From positions 16,571-61,515 of the forward strand of contig NW_003156262.1 of assembly GCF_000003605.2 (NCBI RefSeq): a stretch of 44,945 nucleotides of DNA, read 5' to 3'. Below the pieces are notes generated by a model, which worked only from the letters and a program-made list of their open reading frames with translations, had not been told where the DNA came from and did no database searches. Source of the DNA: Saccoglossus kowalevskii. Its lineage: Eukaryota; Hemichordata; Enteropneusta; Harrimaniidae. How positions within the stretch are numbered: the stretch's first letter is position 1; every line of letters starts with the position of its first letter. Positions 33,173 through 44,179 of the stretch are shown in pieces. A program made the translations under genes and the position numbers.

Positions 33173-33436
33173 TTAAAAATATATATATATTGATTGATCG
33201 GCCAAGGTATATACCGTGAGTTGTTTTTGTGAAATTGTACGTTTTATGGCTTCAAGATTGGGAATTTGGGCTGTATGTTGCGAAGAAACTCCATCAGTAA
33301 ACAGTGTTCTCCCCTCCCACCTATCGTCCGCCTGCACGGTGTTGTTCCGTTCGGATATTCCTCCTTGACAATTCAAGATGCTCCCACCGGAGGTGTGTTC
33401 CATTCTTTTCGTTGAACAAAAAAAAGCGAGATTCAA
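33173..33436 (-). pseudogene. possible FLYWCH-like fragment
   Basis: The minus frame contains MEHTSGGSILNCQGGISERN, then NTVQADDRWEGRTLFTDG and IPNLEAIKRTISQK. The pattern (short beta strand, C/G turn, R/W strand, then a P-N-L-E-A helix) recalls FLYWCH zinc fingers of MULE-type transposon proteins. The expected W-x-C and C/H ligands are mostly missing, so at best it is a degraded piece. It could equally be a chance frame. Confidence 0.2.
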
Positions 33437-33439
33437 GGA

Positions 33440-35895
33440 CCGATGCCGGATGTTCGCTTAAGATTGAATGCTATTCAATATTAAATATAGATGGAGAAAA
33501 TTACGGGATCACCGAAGTCGGTTCGTGGGAAATCGATGACAAAATCAATTGAATATAGCATATTCTGTTTGCTTTAGGTAATGTTATGGTTAAGATATAT
33601 TTAATTGTAGTCGGTGATATAATATGCATTGTCTAACTACTAGTATCCATTTGTTCAGTTTTAGAAGATTGAAAAAAATGACTTTATTTTTAGTGGCTTT
33701 TTCAAGACGAATTGTTTTTTCATTGTGGTACATGGTACCGCTACTGAAACCTTATTTTATGCATATTATTAAAAAACAGACCTGACAGTCAATTAAAAAA
33801 CACTGTAGACAACTAAATACTGAAATGATTAATTATATGTGCGCGAATGTCAGAAAACGTACGTAGGAATGTGCGCCTGCTACAATGACGTCATTTTGTC
33901 ATTGCATGATGGGATGGTTGGGGAGGGGGCTACCCTTTGCCCTACCAAAATCCGCCATTGTGATTTGAATTCAGAAATTGCAATGATCTTCACCCTTGTC
34001 TGAAGGCATAATGTATATTAGTATGCCAGACGAATGGATTGGAATGGATGAGTTTATACTGAGTACTGAGTTTCTGAGTTGCTTCTGACAGGCGATTATG
34101 TGATGATGATGTCTGGTCTCCAAAACGTTATAGTTTCGTGTATTATCGCCATAGTTCTACCACGGGAAAACGATCGTACAAACTTAGACTGCAATCTATT
34201 ATAAGTACATGGTTCAAATGATAAAACACGTCTAAAAATAAATTAAATAAAGATTTCGATAAAGCATCTTGCTTGTTAAACACGGGAATCATTGATCAAA
34301 TGTGCCACCGTGTTAGCACGAGTGATTGCTGGTCAAGTGATCCGTTCCGTCGTCTCGCGGTATATCGGAATGCAGACTGGAACACAGGGTCGATGAATAC
34401 GGAGAAAGCATGTAGTCTGCGTTATTTACTTCACAAGGGGTGAACACCGTATTGAATTCCATCACGACTGCGTAACTGAGTAAACCAAATGAAAATGACC
34501 CTGGATGACCCATGACGTCAATGGTAATGGATTACCATGTGAACTGGTGGATGTTTCGGTAGTTTCGTTTTACTTCAATGCGCCTGAATTCTCGACCCGA
34601 CAAATTATCGCCACTTATCCGTCTGTTTACAGGTATGAAGATGATCGGATTGCGAACAATTAATTTATATAATACGACACTTGTTACTATGACAATGGCC
34701 ACCTACGAGTTTCAGTTAACCACTTACGTTGAAAGTAGAGATAACTACGAAAAGTGACACGCCTATTTACTGTACACAGTCCCTTTCATTACATGTGTTA
34801 AGTCGTACCGTTTTAATTTCACTCAACTCAAGAAATATGTTTGTCAGACTATGGAAATAAAGAATACACGAATACTTTTATTTAATTCTATAACTTACTC
34901 TGTAACCATAATCTGTAACCATAGCAATGTTTCTATTTTCATAGTTTGCTGAACAAGAATTTACAAAAAAAGATGATAAGTTTTATTCACGATCTGAGTC
35001 GCCCGGATGTCACTTCATCATATATATTATACTAGTATATATTACTGCAATGTTGGTTGCCTAGCAGGATAAGTCGTGTAACATACATTTTCACCGCCTG
35101 GCCAGAAAACTGTACTTTGGGATAGTTGTTGAGATTCTACTGAACAGTGCAACAAGATTACCCCCTATATGTGCAACATGTAAACATTCGGTTGCTCAGG
35201 ATTACTTCGAAGTTGAGTTTGTGCTGGTTCCTCGACTTTAGGCTTTTCGCCGGCTCTTCGACAGGCGTTCCGCAGCAGCTCGCTCAGAGCCCATAGAAAT
35301 ACATGTTACAGTGATGCGCGCCTTAGCAACGTAGAACGTTCTGTGACTTAGCTCCGCCCCGATGATAGAACCAACAAACTCGCACACTTTATCGACGAAA
35401 CGCCACTGTGAAGTCAATGTGACGTGGTTGGTGTATGTAAGGACATTGGAATAGACAACTCTAATTTGTTGTGTAGTTTTTTGGCATTTTCAATTTAGTA
35501 AATGATTAAAATTCTAATTGGAGGAAAACCACGAGATGAAAACGACGCTTTGAACGACGTACCTTACAACCGATACGTCACATAATCTCATTGTCACTAG
35601 AGGGCGCGATATATAGAAACGGATGTATTACAGCGATACGTCGATCATCATGTCACAATAAGTTAATGACCAAGGCAGCCGAAAAATTCAAGATATTTCG
35701 TTCTTTGCTCACCTTTAAAAATTGAAGAATTGTAGGAATCACGCCAGCCAATAACTGGACGCACAGATATATTTTTCGAATTTTTCTTTCTCAAAGATTT
35801 ACGAGCATCATTTTTGCGGCCATTTTGTGGTGAAATGTTAATACATGTATGGTAATGCTATACATAAACGAACACAAAATCATTTCTTACTACAT

Positions 35896-35969
<74 letters not shown>

Positions 35970-36830
35970 TACATGTGTTTAATTACTTATATAAGATTTG
36001 TTTAAACATAAAATAATTATTAATACATCAGGGTAGACAATCATGCAAGAAAAATGTATCACGTGTTCCGAGCAAAAATGTCCAAAGAGTATTTGGGAAA
36101 TAACCCATCACCTTTTGCCAAAGCCCAAAAAAGTATTATATTTATTCCAGCTTAATTCTCTTTCAAGTGAAATGACAATCGGTCTACTGTTTTGTTACTA
36201 TTATACACCTTAGTGCCAGCATATCTCAATAAAACTCAACGCCTTTATAGCTTGATCTGAGGAGGAGACAACGCACAAATGCTCTAGTTCAAGGTCTATA
36301 TCCTTCACAATTTGAACAACGTATTGTTTAATGTGACCACAAACAATTCTCGAGTACTTTGTTGTCCGCGACTACGTTGACCATGCTTCGATTAAACCGG
36401 CAATTAAACCGCGAAGCAGCCCCACCGATGACACCGGACTTATACACGACACAGCCGTTTATTCACATGCGCGTAACACGGCGGGCTTCAAGTCACGATT
36501 TCTCATTTTATTAAAGATTAAACTGACAGGTTTATAAACTATGGGCGCTTTACAGAGACACCTTATAACAACCTTTTATATCGATTTTCCTGGTATCCGG
36601 TAGTGAAGAGACGTGCTGTTAACGGACGGTAAAACCGTAGTCCCTCTATATGGATAGAGTGACTGTGGTAAAACCTATTTTTTTCGCTTATTTGTGACGT
36701 AATTTAGAAAATGTGAAAGTGTTACCAAATTTACATATTCCAAGGAATTCAAATCGACTAACAAATATGTATCGAAGTTCTATGAACAATTTGTCCAATC
36801 ATAAACGTTACTAGACTATTTATACACCGT
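33440..36830. other. no gene seen; CpG-richer patch at 35.2-35.6 kb
   Basis: Mostly AT-rich and non-coding. A perfect CRE-like palindrome (TGACGTCA) lies near 33885. The stretch 35220-35620 is richer in CpG, with a GC-box-like CTCCGCCCC at about 35351, but no exon follows, so I do not call a promoter. A (TA)n array is listed separately. Confidence 0.4.
35898..35966. repeat. (TA)n microsatellite, 69 bp
   Basis: An uninterrupted alternating TA tract. Such tracts are polymorphic and often mis-sized in assemblies. Confidence 0.97.
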
Positions 36831-36832
36831 CC

Positions 36833-37014
36833 ATGGTTCACCTCACGGCGTCTTTGACGCTCCACCTTTCTGGTCTGTTTGCAACGCAGGTTTACGATCA
36901 GGGCACACGTGTTGTTCTGATGTCTGACCTATATGTTCCCGATGCTAAACAAACCTGGCCCAGCGACTATGTTAAGCCCAGCTACGTCCGTGTCGCGGTA
37001 TCACTTTGGCGGTA
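36833..37014 (+). CDS. possible small exon, unrecognised
   Basis: ATG at 36833 opens 60 codons with good protein-like composition: a hydrophobic start (MVHLTASLTLHLSGLFATQV) that could be a weak signal peptide, then VYDQGTRVVLMSDLYVPDAK and TWPSDYVKPSYVRVAVSLW. At the 3' end CG|GTAAGG could be a donor. A TATA-like CTATTTATA at 36816 lies too close to the ATG to be its core promoter. A second candidate piece after an acceptor (ttatacacag) at 37317 reads VTTDDHNGTKAVHITCSLNN and ends in a stop at 37430. No family recognised. Confidence 0.25.
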
Positions 37015-37430
37015 AGGTCTAGCACTGGGTTAGTTACCTAATTACATACCAGTAGCACCAATCACGGTGACGGCGCTACGACCTTCAAAGATCCGGCGAC
37101 CGAGTGACGCCGTCTGCCATGTACGACACGTGTGACCCATCGTTATACGCATAACCATTGACAACTGTTTAGTTCGGATGATAATGTGCATTTGACTTAC
37201 CCTGTATAAAACCAATGGAGGAATCAACGACCGGCACTGCGGGCCATTTGACGGCTATACATACTATTGTTTTGTACTTTGCTCCATGTACAAACAAAAA
37301 ACTTTATACACAGGTAACCACGGACGACCACAACGGGACAAAGGCCGTACACATTACGTGTTCGCTCAATAACACTCCCAATAGACGTCAGGACAAGAGT
37401 AGAAAGTACTGGTGGATGGCGGTAAATTAA

Positions 37431-39990
37431 GCGTTTATGTGATACGGCATGACACAGGACTGTGACCGTCACCAGTTTAATGGGTCACGGTCGACCATGA
37501 TTTTTACGGTACATTATTTGTTATAGTGTGAATACTTAAAAACTGTTGATGGAAGCTCAGTGAAAGGCGTATACATATCCTACTAAATTCTCGAAAGTGC
37601 GCTTTATCGTAGACCACGTGCATTTTTAATTTTAATGAAATATCATGTTATTCTGTAAAGAATTTCTTCGTTGACATAGCATCATACTGGTATCAATTGA
37701 CATAGTGGTGATAAAGCATCAGTAGTTTCCATCGGGGAGGGGGGTAACATGAGAAATAGGCCAAATTGGAAGAAATTAAGAAAAAAACTACCACAGAACC
37801 GTGAATTTTGATAGATTTGATTTATCCAACAAGAGATGGGACGGGTGGATTAATATGAACTTCCCAATCTCCAGTACAACACTGCATTATATCAGTCTTC
37901 TGAGTACGGGCAACTTGACGTGGATTGAACTAAAAGTGTAATATGGAGCTTTACTATTGACTTTTAAATAATGCTAAGCATAGGCCTCTTATACATAATG
38001 CTAAGAAGCTTGAACGTATTCACTCAGCCCGAGGCGGTCGTCTTAGACAACCCAAATCATTATATGAAATGGCGTTGTATGTGTGGTATACCTGTAGTGG
38101 GCGATGTAACAAGGATACTTTGATTTTGAAAATTATTCCACTCGCTGCTGTCCTTGTCCAAATATTTGTATACTGTTTGATCTATTCACTTCAAAGTAGA
38201 CGCGGACTCATTTCAACAATCTACATCTGAGTGGTGTACTAGACAAAATAGAACTTAGTTGTCAAAAATAGTTGTCCCGAACAATGATGTTGTCCTTATT
38301 GGAGTTTGTTTCTATTTAACAGTGCCTTTTTTCACATACCAACCGCCCACTACACCGAGTATTAACTCTATAATTGGAGATAAAATAAACTTTTTTTGTG
38401 TAACTCCGTAACTCGAGGCGGCGAAACGAAAAAGATCTAGACCCTCTGAAACGCTATTCCCTGCATTGTGAGGGACAAATTTTGCTGACAAACATAGCAC
38501 AAATGGTTTCACCTTGATTTGGGGGGCATGCAGCGACCCCCCTCCCAAAAATTTTTTTCGGGGGTCCACCGCCCCGTCCCGGTGCCGTCTCCACTGGTAC
38601 TTTATGTCAAAGTACAATGTACTTCTATATTTACGTTCGCCTACCTGAATATGTATCTTCTGACAGACCATTCTTAGACTTTTCCCCGTACATCCGACAT
38701 ATCTTGGAGATCATCAAATTCATTTTCGCTGAAAAAAAAATCTTGGGTGTTTTAGAATTTATTTTCACAGATTTTTGACTGTTAAATATTTAATATGGGG
38801 AAAAGGTACATTCTCTGAATTGTATTTTCACTGAATCATCCATCCAGCGAAAATGAAGTATTTTCTGCAATAGCCTATCAAAAAGAAAAGACTATCTTTT
38901 ACCCCTGCGCTGGACTAGTATTTCCCATGTAAAACACGACGTGCGAGGGCGCACTTAAATCAGACCAGTGTGTGAGCGAAATAGATCAATGGACGACGAA
39001 TCTAGAGAACTCAACTGGGAACATGAAAACTGACTGTTTTCCGGATACTCACACCTAAAACGATGTACGCAATATTGTAAGTGAAAAACTATTTTGGTTT
39101 GGGGCCTTCGAGATTACTCTCTAAACTTGTTACAAGTGCGCCCGCATCGATGGTAGGGTACGATACAAATACTTGTACACTGGTTCGTGGAAAGAATGCA
39201 GCACTTACATTTTAGCACAATGCAAAGGCCGTACACACCTTCCGGTCTGACGGCACGGTGTCAAATCACACACGAATATTGAAATGATAACAAGGCAGTA
39301 AACTAATTTCCAAATCAACACGATAAGTTTCCAGCAACCGCAATGTAGCATTAAGTCTGTTGGTTTCAATTGAATTCATTTGTAACATTTATTGACATGA
39401 TAATAAGAAAATCACGCTGGCACTAGGTCCAACATTACCAATATATACGATGTAATGTAGTACGATTTTTTTATTATCAGTGGGACTGATATAATGCGAC
39501 GTACCGTAACATGGGGCGATTTTTGTGTAGATTGTGGGAAGATTGTGAATGTGTTATCGCGGAAGAATGCTTTTGCGAAACGTTAATTGTTTTCAAAACC
39601 AGGCTCAGAGACTGGTCAGCCGGGGAATCTGATTTCGCAAAAGTATGACCCCACCAACACCACCAAGCAAAACACAAAAACAAAACAGGGTGGGAGTGCA
39701 TGCATTGGTTGTTTATTTACAATTACAAAATACAATAAATTTTATAATAAACAAAATAAAATTTCATGAATATTTGTGTGTAATAAAAAATGTACAATAA
39801 TCATTAATTAGTAAATATTGTGTCTGTTTAAACTATGTATTTTTTTTTGGCACATAACACAATTGATTGCCCCCTCCCAGGCAATGGGAAAAAGGCATGC
39901 CCCCAATTCAATTTCAAAATAGTTTGGCCCCCTGTGTTTCCCCCGGCACCCCAAGCCGGAAAAGAATGACCAGTCCCTTAGTCTGCTTTT
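37431..39990. other. no gene seen; C/G-rich imperfect palindrome at 38515-38570
   Basis: AT-rich DNA interrupted at 38515-38600 by G and C runs: GGGGGG, ten bases, CCCCCC; then ACCCCCCTCCCAAAAA facing TTTTTTTCGGGGGT. Another C-rich patch lies at 39870-39960. The minus frame 38312-38671 across the first patch has no motif. Confidence 0.4.
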
Positions 39991-40016
39991 CAAAGATGGC
40001 TGCCTCCATGTTATGA
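39991..40016 (+). promoter_or_regulatory. TISU/YY1-like start element and 6-codon upstream ORF
   Basis: CAAAGATGGCTGCC at 39991 resembles the TISU/YY1 element (consensus SAASATGGCGGC), which marks short-leader, often mitochondrial, genes in animals. Its ATG (39996) opens a six-codon frame (MAASML) whose TGA (40014) overlaps the first ATG of ATPSCKMT (40013) as ATGA. Translation of the main frame may therefore depend on reinitiation, most likely at the better-placed ATG at 40028. Confidence 0.4.
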
Positions 40017-40276
40017 ATCGTGTTAATATGGATTCGGAACAAAACATCAGCGAGGATGCTAGGAGCAAGGGAAAGCTCGGATTGATATTGGTTGGCGTAT
40101 CAGGAGCACTCGTTGCTGGTCTTTATGCTATCGCAACCCCATTTGTGTTGCCGGCTTTACGGAAAGTCTGTCTTCCGTACGTACCGGCCACTACAAAACA
40201 AATAGAAAACGTAATGAAAGCTATTCGAGGTAGAAAAGGAAATCTCATTGATATTGGAAGTGGTGATGGTAGAATT
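40013..40276 (+). CDS. ATPSCKMT: ATP synthase c-subunit lysine N-methyltransferase, exon 1
   Basis: This encodes a mitochondrial methyltransferase (formerly FAM173B) that methylates one lysine of the ATP synthase c-subunit with S-adenosylmethionine. Exon 1 gives a polar N-terminus, a hydrophobic anchor at residues 22-45 (LGLILVGVSGALVAGLYAIA), and the family-specific TPFVLPALRKVCLPYVPATT and KQIENVMKAIRG segments. It ends with the cofactor-binding motif I (LIDIGSGDGRI, residues 78-88). The donor is ATT|GTGAGT, phase 0. Two in-frame starts exist: 40013 and 40028. The second (AATATGG) has the better context and gives MDSEQ. Joined to exons 2 and 3 the product is 204 residues, somewhat shorter than the about 233 of the human protein, mainly at the two ends. 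No break is visible; I regard it as functional. Confidence 0.93.
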
Positions 40277-40983
40277 GTGAGTAAACCGCGTTTTTTATAT
40301 TTCCCAAATAACTTCACAGTGGACATAGATTGTTGACCGTAGCAGCGGATTGGATCACTTCCGGTTTGGCATTTGAAGCAACTTGAGTACGTTTACTCGT
40401 GGAGCCTGGAGGTAAAAAAGAGGCTCCATGTTTTAATACCGGATTTTTGCCAAAACCAACCTCACAAACAAATGCAGAATCAAAATAGGATTTATAGCAT
40501 TATACAGTAACATATCCTAGAATCTATTCAATGTTTCACTTGACTATATGGCAATGGGAGTAATCTCTCATCACATTCTGTTATTGAACATAGATTTGAT
40601 TGGTTGAATGATTATTTCTTCAATATATAAAACATCAAAATGAATCAAAACTAAATTTCCCAGTTTGGCAACTGCTGGGTAACGCGTCTTCCTAAAAAAA
40701 TGTAATTTTATGTAGCTGTATAGTTGACCTGAGGCACAAATGAACACGTCTCTGATTACGTTCGTTTTTCAAAATGTGAATATTTTATAACTAAACTTTA
40801 GTAAAGCATAACCCTGTTCTCTAAGGTCTATGAGTAAAGTAAGATGTCAATGTACGGTTTTCTATTGTATCAGTGACATGTCAGCATAACTATGGTACTA
40901 GTAGTTGTATGAATCTCTGCATTAGTAGTGTCATATTGAGCACACTGATTGGTAATGACACACTACTTACATAGGAGCATGGT

Positions 40984-41663
40984 TGACTACCTTTGAACGA
41001 AACTTGAAACTTTACAACAAAAACAATGTCACAGATTTGACGAAACAAAAACTAAATAATTCAATTAGACAATATTACATCAACAAATGAAATATAGACA
41101 ACAAAAGGGAAAGTGCCAAATTACGCACATACAGGACATTCAAAAACTCCTTGGAACAAGAAGAATACATAAAAGTGATGAACAACCCACAACATGTCAA
41201 AACAATAGCTCAATTTAGATTAAGTTGCCATAAACTTGCCATCGAAAAAGGTCGTTATACAAAACCAAAAACACCAGTGGAAGACGGGTTATGCCCCCAT
41301 TGTAACGAAGTTGAAAATGAGGAACATCATTTAATACATTTTACACAAAACAAAGAGACACAATGTTTCACACTATCAACAGTGTAAATGCGAATTTCTT
41401 GAATTTGGATAAAGAAAAACAATCAATCAAATCAATCAAAAGATAAAGACATTATTATAGCCCTTTATGCATACTTGAATAAATGAACAAACAAAAGAAT
41501 ACACTCAATCACACTTACTTTACTTTTTATTTACTCAACTTTAGCTTACTTACTTTTTTTAGTTATTCATTATTAACTTTATTACATTTTAAACACCAAA
41601 TTAGAAATGTAAAATTTTCTACACCGTTGTAATAAAGCTGTTATCTATCTTATCTATCTATCT
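40984..41663 (+). mobile_element. 5'-truncated LINE in ATPSCKMT intron 1
   Basis: A plus-strand frame (LKLYNKNNVTDLTKQKLNNS, one stop, then ESAKLRTYRTFKNSLEQEEY) leads into AQFRLSCHKLAIEKGRYTKP and a zinc-knuckle-like LCPHCNEVENEEHHLIHF. This is the C-terminal end of LINE ORF2 proteins. An AT-rich 3' untranslated region follows and ends in a short TATC microsatellite (about 41638-41663), a common 3' tail of CR1/L2-like LINEs. Only the last about 0.7 kb is present, typical of 5' truncation on insertion. It lies in the same orientation as the host gene. Confidence 0.72.
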
Positions 41664-41767
41664 ACCGAGAGGCATTAGTGGAGTTGCATATATGTATTCT
41701 ATGTATTCTATATCTACACTAATATATTACAGTGAACTATTGAAGAAATTACTAATGTTTTTCACAG

Positions 41768-41956
41768 GTGTTGGCTGCAGCACAGAACGGATTCAAATCG
41801 GTTGGCGTCGAGTTAAATCCCTGGTTAGTATGGTATTCCAGAATAATGGCAAGAAATCTAAAACTGTCAAAACAAGCTCAGTTTTACCGTCAAGACTTGT
41901 GGAAAATGAACACTTCAGAGTTTGATAATGTTGTTATTTTTGGAGTTTCACAGATG
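41768..41956 (+). CDS. ATPSCKMT: ATP synthase c-subunit lysine N-methyltransferase, exon 2
   Basis: The acceptor tttttcacag at 41767 and donor ATG|GTGAGT at 41957 bound 63 codons in phase 0. The exon reads [20 protein letters not shown], then [13 protein letters not shown] and the late block [13 protein letters not shown]. The glutamate of VGVELNP (residue 103) is the acidic residue expected to hold the ribose of S-adenosylmethionine. NPWLVWYSR is diagnostic for this family. Confidence 0.93.
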
Positions 41957-42274
41957 GTGAGTAGACGTTACAAAGTTACTTGTGAAACAATACAAGAGAT
42001 GATAATTCAGGTTTTTTACAATTGAACGATGGTTTACTAGTAATCCCATACAAATACACAAAAATGATCATCAGTTTGAAACTGACAATACATTTGAATT
42101 GTTACTGGTAATCGCAAGATGTTCTAGTTTAGTTGTGTTTAGCACACATCCAAAGCAGGTCTTCAAATAGTGAAGAACAATTCAATTGTCAATGTCATGT
42201 TTTTAGTGACTTTGTCGAACAATGAAAAACATTATGTTTAAATATTGGGATAGTAATTAGCATTTTATCTACAG

Positions 42275-43010
42275 ATGTGCATGAATTGGCTAAATTTGAA
42301 TGAAATTGGTCAAGGCATACCCCAGAAACTGTTAATGACATGCACAAATGTAGATTTTTGGGACAAATAATGGCTGTCGGTTGAAGGTCAACAAAATGAA
42401 ACAAAGCGAAATACTACGGTAGTACTTTTTTAAACTCAATCACGAAAAAAAAAGTACATAAAGAACCAACTATGACTGATATCAATGTCAAGTTTGAATG
42501 AAATCGGTCAAGGCATGTCCAAGAAATTGTTGGCGACATGTTTGAATTTTGTGAATTTTTTTGTTTTTGACGAAAACAAAAAATAACTGAACACAACATT
42601 TAACTCTTTATATCTTGCCTTTGTGCCCATTTTAACCCCAAATCTGTACAATTATAAAAACAAAATGGCCACCAGTCTGCAATTTTGAATCAAATCACGA
42701 AAAATAATGACGTGCATCAGTAACCCACTATGATTGATGTCAATGCTAAGATTGAATGAAATCTGTCAAGGCATGTCCTAGAAACGGTTGGGGACATGTC
42801 CAAATGTTACTTGGGACAAAAATGGCCGCCAGTCAGTCAAAAGTCAACCAAATCAAAAATAAATTGATGTGCAAATGTCTCCTATTATTACTTGTCTTTG
42901 TACTAGCTTTGAAGAAAATCTGTCCCAAGCCTCTCTGAGAAATGACGACAGATACACAGAACTCAAAACACAAGTCCCCATTTCGGACTATATCAGACGG
43001 GGATTGAAAA
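42275..43010 (+). repeat. tandem interspersed repeat with 3' hairpin, in ATPSCKMT intron 2
   Basis: Three copies of a unit keyed by TTGAATGAAATCGGTCAAGG (starts near 42296, 42494 and 42752; spacings 198 and 258 bp) are each followed by a GGCATGTCC.AGAAA..GTTGG(C/G)GACATG-type line and an AATGGC(C/T)(G/A)(T/C)C block. The array ends in AGTCCCCATTTCGGACT, a short loop and AGACGGGGATT (42973-43006), a degraded form of the hairpin at 16031. Same family as 15590-16065. No coding potential. Confidence 0.65.
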
Positions 43011-43190
43011 TTGATAGAATTTTATGTTGTCCAGATAATCAGTTGACATGAGATTCGCACAACTCGTGACAGATTTTGATTCATGACTTAGTATACTTCA
43101 GACATGTATGTTTCAAGAGTTCACCAAATGCAGAATACAAATGTGTACCATATAACAGTTTTACTATAAAGTTTACTTACATTTTTTCAG

Positions 43191-43352
43191 ATGTCTGATT
43201 TAGAGGATAAGTTATCCAAAGAACTCCATCCACATAGCAGGATAGTTGCTTGTCGGTTTCCATTTCCAACATGGAATGCAGTGGATATCATTGGAGAAGG
43301 CGTTGACACTGTATGGATCTATGATTATAAATGTGACCAGCACAGAAAGTAG
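43191..43352 (+). CDS. ATPSCKMT: ATP synthase c-subunit lysine N-methyltransferase, exon 3 (terminal)
   Basis: After the acceptor cattttttcag (43190) the exon reads MSDLEDKLSKELHPHSRIVA, then CRFPFPTWNAVDIIGEGVDT and VWIYDYK, to TAG at 43350-43352. The CRFPFP.W motif and GEGVDTVW.YD block are highly conserved in the family. The protein stops about twenty residues earlier than the human one after YD, so the variable tail is shorter here. Confidence 0.93.
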   Translation: MSDLEDKLSKELHPHSRIVACRFPFPTWNAVDIIGEGVDTVWIYDYKCDQHRK

Positions 43353-43568
43353 TTGACACCAGCTGGTTGTATTTCGGAAATAGATAGATCCAAAATTGTG
43401 ACCTGTCAATAGCTCTGCGCTGGAACCAAATTCCTTGGCTGCACTAAAATTACCTAGAAGTCAGTTTGTTGTGGAGAAACATTTTGTCCGAAATTCGTGG
43501 CATTTAACTGCAGGATGCACTGGTTGGCAAGAATCCGAGATGATCAAATCTGAATGAAGTTTGTTGTT

Positions 43569-43594
43569 GTTTAAAGTGCCTGTGCAATGCCCAC
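43569..43594 (+). repeat. 5' end motif of a P-like transposon, copy 2
   Basis: Twenty-six bases beginning GTTTAAAGTGCCTGTG match 12307-12332 at 23 positions. The next few hundred bases (CACGCCCACC, GGTCGACTG) also echo the first copy. A THAP domain follows at 43944. Bases 43354-43568 hold only the presumed 3' untranslated region of ATPSCKMT. Confidence 0.5.
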
Positions 43595-43943
43595 CCACAC
43601 GCTTCCCATTTTAGATCTGTGCCCCACTGAAATGGGCAATTATTGATTTTTTTGCTGAAAATGATTACTCGTATCCAAGTAAATTTAAGATATTTCCCGT
43701 GATGTAGCCACGCCCACCTATCATGAAACGGTCGACTGTTTCCGGATTTCCGACTCTCGCCGAAAGTGCGCCACCAATTGCAAAAATATGAGACTGTACT
43801 GTACTTTTATATCACTGTGTCATTCAATGTACAACTGTACTTTTAAACGATATACATTTTTTAATCGGCGTTTCTTTTGTCTATTTTATTTTATTTTTGA
43901 GAGAGCGAATTTTTAGAAGTTGTTTTCACAACAAACTTTTATG

Positions 43944-44178
43944 ATGGTTAAAACGTTGTGTTGTGGGCGGTTGCAGTAATGCGTATAGTCATAGTGTAAG
44001 TATTTACACGTTTCCAATCGATCCGAAGGTGCGAAATCGGTGGACGAAAGCCGTGAAAATAACGAAAAAAGGTTGGGGTGGACTTCTTCCTAACAGCGTC
44101 ATATGCAGTGTCCACTTCACCTCAGATTCTTTTTTTTTGAAAACTGTCCTTGTCCATGACAAAACAACTAGGTTTTAA
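43944..44178 (+). pseudogene. THAP domain, frameshifted copy
   Basis: A second THAP zinc domain. The readable frame from about 43951 holds RCVVGGCSN (the C-x4-C pair), FPIDPKVRNRWTKAVKITKK (invariant Trp) and ICSVHFTSDSFF (the C-x2-H pair), ending at TAA 44176-44178. The expected start, ATG-Val-Lys at 43944, is one base out of register with it: the run of four A at 43950-43953 would need to be three. After DSFF the sequence departs from the family (no AVP box), and the stop comes early. Together with the 5' end motif at 43569 this looks like the start of a P-like transposon copy that is broken or mis-sequenced at a homopolymer. No later exon is seen before the window ends. Confidence 0.65.
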
Positions 44179-44179
44179 C

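Noticed and set aside
36816-36826. TATA-like CTATTTATACA as a core promoter
   Set aside because: It is only about 16 bp from the candidate ATG, too close for a transcription start and leader, and such AT strings are frequent here.
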